From NCBI GenBank assembly GCA_946619045.1, contig CAMOLV010000002.1:1-38588 (forward strand): a stretch of DNA of 38,588 nt, read 5' to 3'. The position numbers and the translations under genes are program-made. Source of the stretch: an uncultured Coriobacteriales bacterium. GTDB taxonomy: Bacteria; Actinomycetota; Coriobacteriia; Coriobacteriales; Atopobiaceae. The notes below the pieces were generated by a model, which saw only the letters and a program-made list of their open reading frames with translations, searched no databases and was not told the origin of the DNA. The number at the start of each line of letters is the position of its first letter. Position 1 is the first letter of the stretch. Positions 31,293-37,347 of this stretch are shown here, one piece after another.

Positions 31293-32911
31293 TGGCTGAT
31301 GAGAACACCGGCGGCACCCTGACCGAGGTCAAGGTGTCCGAGGGCGAGTACATCGACGGCCTGACCGTCACCCTGAAGGACGGCACGTCCAAGGACTACC
31401 CGTTCAAGTACGAGAACGAGGAGGCCCTGGAGACCGCGCGGATCGCCGCCGACGCCGCCGCAAAGGCCGCGAACGAGGCCAAGGCCGCGGTGGAGGCCAA
31501 CGAGGAGCAGCGCAAGACGGACGAGGCGACGCGCGTCTCTAACGAGGAGACGCGCAAGACCGAGTTCGCCGAGGCGAAGAAGGCGGCCGAGGACCAGACC
31601 GCCGAGGCGAAGAAGGCGGCCGAGGCCGCAAATAAGGCCAAGGAGCTCGCGGACGGCGCGACCGAGCTGGCCAACACCGCCGCGGGCAACGCGGACGAGG
31701 CCACCTCGTCCGCCACCGAGGCCGCACGCAAGGCCAACGCCGCCGCCGAGGCCGTCAGCGTGGCCACGCTGGGCATCTCGCCGCAGCAGCTCCGCGCGAT
31801 GGTCCGCATGGGCAACGCCGCCGACGTGCTCCGCGTCGGCGATCAGCTCAACTCGACCTTCACGTGGGAGAGCGAGGAGTACCCGCTGCCGTGCGACGTC
31901 CTCCATCACTTTAACGGTCGCGACGCCGACCACCCGCTGTCCACGCTCGAGGGCGGCATCGAGGCCCCGACCATGGCCATCGGAGCTCACTTCGCGCTTC
32001 CTCCTGCCTGCGCCTTCGACAGCATGGAGGCGCTCTACGTCCCCGAGGCCGACATGCAGCCGGGCCAGTACGACATAATCGTCGAGGTCAACTATGTCTG
32101 GGGCACCGGCGTGTGCGCCGCGAAGGGGTCGACCAGGTTCACCTTCACGACTACGAAGGTATGGCCTGCGGGCTGCCAGGTCCTGTGGAACGCCTCCTAC
32201 GGCGGAGAGTTCACATCGCTCACCGCGTACGAGAACTTCAGCGATAAGGTCATCGAGACGGTATCGGTCGCCGCCGGCAGCGGCGGCACGCTGATCGGTA
32301 CCGCCAACGAGCAGATCAACGGGCGTATCAACAACATTCAGCGCGCCTGCGAGGGCAACAACGACTACACGAAGTCCGGCTTGCATCGATGGGCCAATGC
32401 ACATGGCACCGACTGGGACGTACAGCAGGGCATATTCGACCGCCCGCACCCGCTCCACGGCAAGCCCGGCCTGCTCGACTGCCTGCCGCCGGAGCTCGTC
32501 GAGGTCCTGGCGAAGGTGTCGGTCAAGACACAGCTCCACCCGGTCGACGGCGGCGAGATCGCCGAGACGTTCGACTACGCCTACCCGCCGTCCGCGCGAC
32601 AGCACTACTTCAGCAACTACCTGGGCGCCACGACCGAGGGCTACAACGCCGAGGGCGTTCCGTTCGACTACTTCAAGGCGCTCGCGGTGAGCACCGGGAT
32701 CACCGGCCCGTTCCAGGGCTGGCAGACCTACCCGGCGCTCATCACGTTCGGTGCTGAGAACCACACCGTTGCCTGCAGCTGCTGGCTTCGCTCCCCGATC
32801 CGGGACGCGGCGTTCGCGTGCTACGAGGGGATCGTGTACTCGTCTGGCCTCGTCTGCGACGCAGGGGCGGCGCTCGGCAATCGGCTCGTCGTCGTCCTGC
32901 ATATCGGCTAA
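31292..32911 (+). CDS. DGR target: diversified receptor-binding tail protein
   Basis: 539 aa, GTG start. N-terminal anchor, then a long Ala/Glu/Lys-rich coiled coil (about 40-150; AEAKKAAEDQTAEAKKAAEAANKAKE) for trimerisation, a beta-rich middle, and a C-terminal C-type-lectin-like domain ending in the variable repeat (residues 493-534: CWLRSPIRDAAFACYEGI and on). Residues differing from the template are 496, 503, 505, 508, 510, 511, 516, 520, 522, 523 and 528 (535 just outside). Those positions cluster on the expected ligand face of CLec folds. By analogy with Bordetella phage BPP-1 Mtd, it should bind variable host receptors. Confidence 0.92.
   Translation: MADENTGGTLTEVKVSEGEYIDGLTVTLKDGTSKDYPFKYENEEALETARIAADAAAKAANEAKAAVEANEEQRKTDEATRVSNEETRKTEFAEAKKAAEDQTAEAKKAAEAANKAKELADGATELANTAAGNADEATSSATEAARKANAAAEAVSVATLGISPQQLRAMVRMGNAADVLRVGDQLNSTFTWESEEYPLPCDVLHHFNGRDADHPLSTLEGGIEAPTMAIGAHFALPPACAFDSMEALYVPEADMQPGQYDIIVEVNYVWGTGVCAAKGSTRFTFTTTKVWPAGCQVLWNASYGGEFTSLTAYENFSDKVIETVSVAAGSGGTLIGTANEQINGRINNIQRACEGNNDYTKSGLHRWANAHGTDWDVQQGIFDRPHPLHGKPGLLDCLPPELVEVLAKVSVKTQLHPVDGGEIAETFDYAYPPSARQHYFSNYLGATTEGYNAEGVPFDYFKALAVSTGITGPFQGWQTYPALITFGAENHTVACSCWLRSPIRDAAFACYEGIVYSSGLVCDAGAALGNRLVVVLHIG
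32768..32894 (+). repeat. DGR variable repeat (VR)
   Basis: 127 bp at the 3' end of the target gene, aligned without gaps to the template at 33434-33560. Fifteen differences, all at template adenines: 9 A to T, 4 A to G, 2 A to C. The last ~20 bp (ggcaatcggctcgtcgtcg) are identical and would be the initiation-of-mutagenic-homing segment. The next pair (A33561/T32895) also fits the pattern. Confidence 0.97.
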
Positions 32912-32921
32912 TCGTCTAATC

Positions 32922-32945
32922 CGGCGGCGCACCCCTGCGCCGCCG
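32922..32945 (+). repeat. Hairpin/cruciform downstream of VR
   Basis: Perfect 10-bp arms CGGCGGCGCA / TGCGCCGCCG with a CCCC loop, 27 bp after VR, lacking a T tract. In BPP-1-type DGRs a short GC-rich inverted repeat just after the VR stimulates retrohoming; this is the obvious counterpart. Confidence 0.82.
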
Positions 32946-32962
32946 CGGCTGTGGAGGAAAAA

Positions 32963-33427
32963 ATGGGAGTGCCAGAGGGCAAGCGAAGGGAAGACAGGCT
33001 CGAGGTGTACGACCTGGCCAGGGCCATGGCCGTGCACACGCTCGACATCACGCGCAATAGAAGGGTCTTCCCGGGCCGCTACGAGAAGGTCGTGAACGGC
33101 ATCAACGGGGTCGCATGGGAGATCCCGCGCAACCTCTGGCTCGCCAACAACACCAAGGTCGGACCCGGCCAGCCGCCGGAAAACCTCGCGGTGCGCCGTC
33201 GCCACCAGCAGACCGCGATGAGCTACATCAACGAGCTCCTGTTCGAGATCGAGATGTGCGAGATGGTCTTTGGCGGCAAGCGCGATGACGACAGCGACGA
33301 GAAGAAGCTGTCCCGCAGGAGGATCAGCTACTGGTCGGGTCTCGTCGTCCAGGTCAAGGAGATGGCCAGGGCCTGGATTAAATCGGACATAAGGCGGTTC
33401 GGGCAGCCCGAGCCGCCTCGGGGCTAG
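32963..33427 (+). CDS. avd: DGR accessory variability determinant (Avd-like)
   Basis: 154 aa from ATG 32963 behind GTGGAGG; the track's GTG start is that ribosome site. Basic helical protein (LARAMAVHTLDITRNRRVFPGRYEKVVNGINGVAWEIPRNLWLANN; RRRHQQTAMSYINELLFEIEMCEMVF; RRRISYWSGLVVQVKEMARAWIKSDIRRFG) consistent with the Avd four-helix bundle, which forms a pentameric barrel and binds the RT and template RNA in characterised DGRs. Position between VR and TR is the canonical one. Confidence 0.9.
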   Translation: MGVPEGKRREDRLEVYDLARAMAVHTLDITRNRRVFPGRYEKVVNGINGVAWEIPRNLWLANNTKVGPGQPPENLAVRRRHQQTAMSYINELLFEIEMCEMVFGGKRDDDSDEKKLSRRRISYWSGLVVQVKEMARAWIKSDIRRFGQPEPPRG

Positions 33428-33433
33428 GTTGAA

Positions 33434-33560
33434 GTTGCCTGCAACTGCTGGCTTCGCTCCCCGAACCGGAACGCGGCGAACGCGAACAACGAGGGGATCG
33501 TGAACTCGTCTGGCAACGTCAGCAACGCAGGGGCGGCGAACGGCAATCGGCTCGTCGTCG
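33434..33560 (+). ncRNA. DGR template repeat (TR)
   Basis: 127 bp in the Avd-RT gap, seven bases after the avd stop. Eleven AAC codons and one AGC codon (in VR frame) supply the mutable adenines: 26 A in total, concentrated at codon positions 1 and 2. AAC cannot mutate into a stop codon at those adenines, as in other DGR templates. Transcribed in the same direction as VR and RT, it should be the 3' part of the template RNA. Confidence 0.96.
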
Positions 33561-33593
33561 ACTGAGACGGCACGGCGGAAGGAGCGCGGACGC

Positions 33594-34772
33594 ATGGGCC
33601 GTAGCCCGCAAGACAGACCGTCGCAGGGAACCGACACCCCGCCGGGACAACACCGGGAAGCAGGGCGCACCGACGACAACGGCCCCCACGGGGCTATGGA
33701 ACCTATACGCGATGCGCGCCTCGCGTACGCGCTCTCGCCGGAGGGCCTCAGGGAGGCCGCGGCAAAGTGCCAGCGGGGCAAGATGTGGAAGCCGAGCGTC
33801 AAGTCATTCTCGCTCAACGTGCAGGAGAGGTGCGAGCTCCTATCCAGGAGCCTCATGGCGGGGGAGTACGACTTCCCCGAGCCGCACCATTTCATCCTCA
33901 CGAGGCCGAAGAGGCGCGACTGCTCGGCGCCACCGTTCAAGGACCGCATCGTCCAGCGGTCCCTAATCGACAACGTAATCTACGAGGACATGACGAGGAG
34001 CCTGATCGGGGCCAACTGCGCCTGCCGCAGAGGTATGGGCACCGACAAGGCCCGCGACCTGCTCGTGCGCGACCTCAAGCGTCACTGGCACCGCCACGGG
34101 CTGGACGGCGGGATCGAGCTCTTCGATATCGCCGGATACTACCCCAATAAGCCGCACAGGCTGGCCAAGGAGACGTTCCGCAAGCGCCTTGACGATCAGA
34201 CGTACGCCCACGTCGAGCGGGCGCTCGACTCGCAGGCGGGGCGCAACCGACATGACGACGGGGACGGCTTCGGGGCGCGCGGATACGAGGCCGGTAGCGA
34301 GCTCATGCAGGTCGCGGGGATCTGCGACCTGGACGGCATGGACCATTACACGAAGGAGGTCCTCCGCGCCAAGTCCTATACGAGGTACATGGACGACTTC
34401 TATGTCCTGGACGCCGACCTCGAGTACCTGAGGTGTGCTAGGGAATCAATCGAGGATTACCTCGCGCGCATCGGCTACAGGCTCAACACGTCCAAGACGC
34501 ACATCCAGCCACTCACCGAGCCGGTCCCGTGGCTCGGCTACACCTACCAGCTCACGGAGCGCGGCAAGGTGATCGTTCGCATGAAGCCGGAGAAGTACCG
34601 CGAGCATATGCGGCGCCTCCGCAGGATGCGGAAGGCTGTCGATGCCGGGCGCATGGCGCGCGGGGCGGTGGACGCAGTCTACGAGTCGTACCGCAGCGAA
34701 CTCGTCGACCGGCACGTCACGAGGAAGCAGGTCGTCAAGTTTGAGCAATTCTATCGAGATCTTTGGAGGTAA
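33594..34772 (+). CDS. DGR reverse transcriptase
   Basis: 392 aa; an internal ATG (33696, MEPIRDARLAY) may be the true start, since the first 34 residues are low-complexity. RT palm motifs: LFDIAGYY with D178, a GSELMQ segment (234-239), YMDD at 265-268, then SKTHIQPLTEPVPWLGYTYQ and KVIVRMK. It lacks maturase and endonuclease domains, as DGR RTs do. Where DGR RTs usually carry xGxxxSQ, this one reads GSELMQ, with Met in place of Ser. It copies the TR RNA with adenine-specific errors. Confidence 0.95.
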   Translation: MGRSPQDRPSQGTDTPPGQHREAGRTDDNGPHGAMEPIRDARLAYALSPEGLREAAAKCQRGKMWKPSVKSFSLNVQERCELLSRSLMAGEYDFPEPHHFILTRPKRRDCSAPPFKDRIVQRSLIDNVIYEDMTRSLIGANCACRRGMGTDKARDLLVRDLKRHWHRHGLDGGIELFDIAGYYPNKPHRLAKETFRKRLDDQTYAHVERALDSQAGRNRHDDGDGFGARGYEAGSELMQVAGICDLDGMDHYTKEVLRAKSYTRYMDDFYVLDADLEYLRCARESIEDYLARIGYRLNTSKTHIQPLTEPVPWLGYTYQLTERGKVIVRMKPEKYREHMRRLRRMRKAVDAGRMARGAVDAVYESYRSELVDRHVTRKQVVKFEQFYRDLWR

Positions 34773-34774
34773 GT

Positions 34775-34945
34775 ATGGACACCATCACGGTTTCGAGGGT
34801 CGCCGACCCGGCGGCACTGCGCGAGATCGAGGTGCTTCGCGCCCGCCACGAGGACAATGCGGCCATGATCGACTATCTGTCCCTCATGACTGACGTCGAG
34901 CTTCCGGTGAATGACGACAGCGAGGAGGGAATGCACCATGAGTAG
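34775..34945 (+). CDS. Small protein after DGR, unknown
   Basis: 56 aa from ATG 34775 behind GGAGG. One helix (AALREIEVLRARHEDNAAMIDYLSLM) and an acidic tail. Overlaps the XkdX-like gene by 8 bp. Its place among the tail-tip accessory genes resembles the short proteins coded before XkdX in Firmicute phages. Confidence 0.65.
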   Translation: MDTITVSRVADPAALREIEVLRARHEDNAAMIDYLSLMTDVELPVNDDSEEGMHHE

Positions 34946-35075
34946 ATACGCCGAGCGCCTCATGTCCTACTACGTGAGCGGCCGCTGGCCCGCTGAGGCC
35001 ATCGAGGCCGCATGCGCCAAGGGCAAGATCACGAAGGACGAGCGAGACGCCATCTTGGCGGCCAAGGAGGACTAG
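34938..35075 (+). CDS. XkdX-like small protein, 45 aa
   Basis: Not in the ORF track. ATG behind GAGGAGGGAATG. MSYYVSGRWPAEAIEAACAKGKITKDERDAIL has the pattern of XkdX-family proteins (a short helix with G-W, then G-x-IT-x-x-E-x-x-x-I), which are coded between tail fibre and lysis genes in many phages; role unknown. Confidence 0.72.
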   Translation: MSRYAERLMSYYVSGRWPAEAIEAACAKGKITKDERDAILAAKED

Positions 35076-35078
35076 CGC

Positions 35079-35492
35079 ATGGAAGTGCTCAAGCTCTTCG
35101 CGCCGTATGGGCCTGGCTGGCTTGGCGGCGCGGCGTTGATCCTCATCGCCTTCCATTTCGGTAACCAGTTCTTGTCCGAGTACAAGCTGCAGAACGAGCG
35201 CAAAGCCAGCCTTGATATCAAGCGTGAAGAGCGCAAGCAGGCCGAGGTCGACGAGCGCGCGCAGCGCGACCGTGAACGGTCCCAGATGGAGGGACGCATC
35301 GCCGTGCAGATGGAGCGGTCAAACGCGCTCATGGAGGCCATGAAGACTCTTATGGAGTCCGTGGTGGCTTCCAACGAGGTCCTGCACAGCGACCTTACGC
35401 ACAGTCAGGCGAGAAGCCAGGGAATGGCGGAGAAGGTCGACCACATCTGTGACAGAGTCGATCTGATCTACAGCAGGGAATCCGACAAATAG
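35079..35492 (+). CDS. Membrane-anchored coiled-coil protein (XhlA/BhlA-like)
   Basis: 137 aa, ATG behind AAGGAGG. One N-terminal membrane span (GWLGGAALILIAFHFGNQFL) followed by a long charged coiled coil (NERKASLDIKREERKQAEVDERAQRDRERSQM). Position before the holin suggests a lysis-cassette membrane component. Confidence 0.7.
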   Translation: MEVLKLFAPYGPGWLGGAALILIAFHFGNQFLSEYKLQNERKASLDIKREERKQAEVDERAQRDRERSQMEGRIAVQMERSNALMEAMKTLMESVVASNEVLHSDLTHSQARSQGMAEKVDHICDRVDLIYSRESDK

Positions 35493-35502
35493 GAGTAAAC
35501 GA

Positions 35503-35811
35503 ATGACTGAGATTCAAGCCGGCCTCACGGTTGCCACGGTGCTCTTGGTGCCATACATCGTGCAGGCCATCAAGACCAGAGCAATGACGGGCAGCGTCGC
35601 CCGCTGGACGGCAATCGCCGTCTCGGCGGGATGCGGGGCTCTCACGGCCATGTCCGGAGGTGTCCCGACCGACCCCTCGGCGTGGGTGACGTCCATCTTC
35701 GCGGCGGTCGGCGGCGTCCAGGTCGCGTACAGCGCGTTCAAGTCGGTGGGCATCACCGACAAGTGGCTGGACGCGCTTCTCGCGCTTGGCGACGTAAAGA
35801 GAGAGGACTAG
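35503..35811 (+). CDS. Holin
   Basis: 102 aa with three predicted membrane segments (LTVATVLLVPYIVQAI, WTAIAVSAGCGALTAM, WVTSIFAAVGGVQVAYSAF) and a short charged C-terminus. Directly before the amidase gene. Would form membrane lesions that time lysis. Confidence 0.82.
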   Translation: MTEIQAGLTVATVLLVPYIVQAIKTRAMTGSVARWTAIAVSAGCGALTAMSGGVPTDPSAWVTSIFAAVGGVQVAYSAFKSVGITDKWLDALLALGDVKRED

Positions 35812-35813
35812 TA

Positions 35814-36623
35814 ATGGCCAAGCTGTTCATCATCTGTGGCCACGGTGCCGGCGATCCCGGCTGCTGCGCGGGCGGCTATACCGAGGCCGAGCGTGTCCGC
35901 GCCCTGGGCCAACGCATCAAGGATCTCGGCGGTTCCGAAGTCGAGCTTGGCGACACCTCGCGCAACTGGTATGCCGACGGCGGCGTAAACCGCTTGCGCA
36001 CGGATGCGCCGGTGGTGGAGCTGCACATGGACGCCAGCGGAATCGCGACAGCACACGGCGCCCACGTCATCATCAAGTCCGGCTTCGAGCCCGACGATTA
36101 CGATAAGGCCCTCGCCGACAAGCTGTCGGCGTTCATGCCCGGCCGTGCCGAGAAGATCGTGCGCCATTCCGAGCTCGCCAACGTAAACCGAGCCGCAGCA
36201 CGCGGCATCAACTACCGCCTGTGCGAGAACGGCTTCATCGACAACGACGGCGACCGCGAGAAGTTCAATTCCAACATTGACAAGCTCGCGCGTATCTACC
36301 TCGAGTGCTTCGGTATCACCGCGTCGAGCGCTCCCACACCCCCGACTCAGGCGCAGCCCGCACCGCAGGAGACGACCGAGGGCTTCGGTGGCAAGTACCG
36401 CTGTACCGTCTCAGCGCTCAACGTGCGCGACGCGCCGTCCCTTTGCGGCAATGTCGTGGCCAGCTACTCAGGCGGCCAGACCGTTCTACTCGACGATTGG
36501 TATAAGATCGCGGACGGCTACGTTTGGGGCCGTTACACGTCGTACAGCGGTCACGCCCGTTACATCGCGGTCGGCAGGGCCACGGGCAAGCCCGAGGCCG
36601 ACGACTTCCTCGCGAAGGAGTGA
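35814..36623 (+). CDS. Endolysin: N-acetylmuramoyl-L-alanine amidase with SH3-like domain
   Basis: 269 aa. N-terminal amidase_3 domain with the zinc set H10 (FIICGHGAGDPG), E24, H71 (VELHMDAS) and catalytic E138 (CENGFIDN). Pro/Thr-rich linker at 171-190, then a bacterial SH3-like domain (RCTVSALNVRDAPSLCGNVVASYSGGQTVLL). No signal peptide, so export depends on the holin. Start ATG 35814, three bases after the holin stop. Confidence 0.95.
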   Translation: MAKLFIICGHGAGDPGCCAGGYTEAERVRALGQRIKDLGGSEVELGDTSRNWYADGGVNRLRTDAPVVELHMDASGIATAHGAHVIIKSGFEPDDYDKALADKLSAFMPGRAEKIVRHSELANVNRAAARGINYRLCENGFIDNDGDREKFNSNIDKLARIYLECFGITASSAPTPPTQAQPAPQETTEGFGGKYRCTVSALNVRDAPSLCGNVVASYSGGQTVLLDDWYKIADGYVWGRYTSYSGHARYIAVGRATGKPEADDFLAKE

Positions 36624-36624
36624 C

Positions 36625-36927
36625 ATGAAGCCTAGCGAGAAGCTGTTCGGTCTCGTCTACGCGGTCCTGGCGGTCATCGCCATGGTCACGCTCATCGCCG
36701 TTGCGTGCTCGCTTGCGCATCCAAGCTACGCGCGAGCGGCTGATGCCGTCACTGTCATGGACCAGGCCGACGGGCCGCTCTACGACCTCCCGCAGAACGT
36801 GTCCTCGTACATCGCGACCGAGCGCTCGACTAACCGCGCCTACATTGTGGTCGAGAGCGACCACGGCATCGCGATCACGCCGTACCTCGACGGGGACGGC
36901 AATCAGGTGATTATCGACAGACCTTAA
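36625..36927 (+). CDS. DUF6440-like protein with N-terminal membrane span
   Basis: 100 aa from ATG 36625 behind GAAGGAG. Membrane or signal segment (LVYAVLAVIAMVTLIAVACSLAHP), then a small beta domain (IATERSTNRAYIVVESDHGIAITPYLDGDGNQVI) similar to DUF6440 proteins, which often carry the ITPxxDxDG ending. The LIAVAC stretch could be a lipobox-like site, but is not a clear match. Last phage gene, after the endolysin; possibly a lysogen-expressed surface protein or a lysis accessory. Confidence 0.75.
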   Translation: MKPSEKLFGLVYAVLAVIAMVTLIAVACSLAHPSYARAADAVTVMDQADGPLYDLPQNVSSYIATERSTNRAYIVVESDHGIAITPYLDGDGNQVIIDRP

Positions 36928-36932
36928 GCGCG

Positions 36933-36964
36933 AACCCCTCCCCGGTACTGCCGGGGAGGGGTTT
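36933..36964 (+). terminator. End of late operon
   Basis: 13-bp perfect stem AACCCCTCCCCGG / CCGGGGAGGGGTT with a short loop and a TTT run, six bases after the last phage stop. Confidence 0.88.
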
Positions 36965-36986
36965 ATGCATAGCCGTATATCCGTTA

Positions 36987-36996
36987 ATAACCGTTC
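36987..36996 (+). promoter_or_regulatory. Putative integrase arm-type site, right arm
   Basis: ATAACCGTTC, the same 10-mer family as 115-134, 91 bp before attR. The surrounding gene-free 36965-37086 holds nothing else I recognise. Confidence 0.45.
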
Positions 36997-37086
36997 TCCA
37001 ATGCAGTTTCAGCTAGTTAGGAGCGAGTGAGAGCATCGTTACCTGCAACTTTGCTGGTGCAGCACGTGCCAAAAAGTCACATTCAA

Positions 37087-37133
37087 GACTCTTAATCCCA
37101 AGGTCCAGGGTTCGACCCCCTGACGGCCCACCA
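37087..37133 (+). repeat. attR core, 47-bp direct repeat
   Basis: Identical copy of 9-55. The bases before it (cacattcaa) do not form a D-arm, so this is only the displaced 3' end of tRNA-Lys and not a working tRNA gene. Confidence 0.95.
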
Positions 37134-37142
37134 AAGCATGTT

Positions 37143-37173
37143 AAAGCGACTGGCTTAGGCTGGTCGCTTTTTT
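37143..37173 (+). terminator. Original host tRNA-Lys terminator
   Basis: Stem aaagcgac / gtcgcttt followed by TTT, placed after attR as the phage terminator is placed after attL. Confidence 0.82.
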
Positions 37174-37229
37174 GTTAACCATACATGGGTCGAACCCGAA
37201 AGGGCGCGGAGCTGAGAAATCTCCATTGT

Positions 37230-37301
37230 GATTCCCTTAGGGAAAACACGGCTAAAGCCCCGTAAGCGTGTTCTCCTTAGGGGAATCATGCTTACGGGGC
37301 T
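37230..37301 (-). terminator. Interleaved inverted repeats after the flavoprotein gene
   Basis: Two inverted repeats interlock: A 37230-37250 with A' 37267-37287 (gattccct..cgtgtt type), and B 37256-37270 with B' 37287-37301 (agccccgtaagc type). On the minus strand the B stem, 12 bp perfect, follows the oxidoreductase gene and is a likely terminator. A-A' and B-B' cannot both form fully. Confidence 0.72.
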
Positions 37302-37347
37302 CGATACATGTTGAGTAATTGTGATCAAGCTCAAGTTGGGAATCGAA

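Larger units (their letters stand above)
9..37133. mobile_element. Integrated siphovirus prophage with DGR
   Basis: Bounded by 47-bp identical direct repeats in a tRNA-Lys 3' end, with a tyrosine integrase next to the left repeat. The content follows temperate siphovirus order: integrase, repressor, cro, early genes, terminase, portal, capsid, tail, lysis. Every expected structural class is present and no structural gene is visibly broken, so the prophage looks intact. No own DNA polymerase or helicase is recognisable, so replication probably relies on host enzymes plus the genes at 6455-9934. Confidence 0.97.

Noticed and set aside
31289-33973. 894-aa minus-strand ORF across the DGR
   Set aside because: Antisense shadow of the target, Avd and RT genes; low-complexity Arg/Val/Leu/Gly translation, common in high-GC DNA.
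33594-34772. RT considered as a group II intron or retron RT
   Set aside because: No intron ends, no maturase/endonuclease domains, and the adjacent TR/VR pair identifies a DGR.
37087-37133. Right repeat as a second tRNA-Lys gene
   Set aside because: Upstream bases do not form acceptor, D-arm or full anticodon stem; it is the displaced 3' end only.
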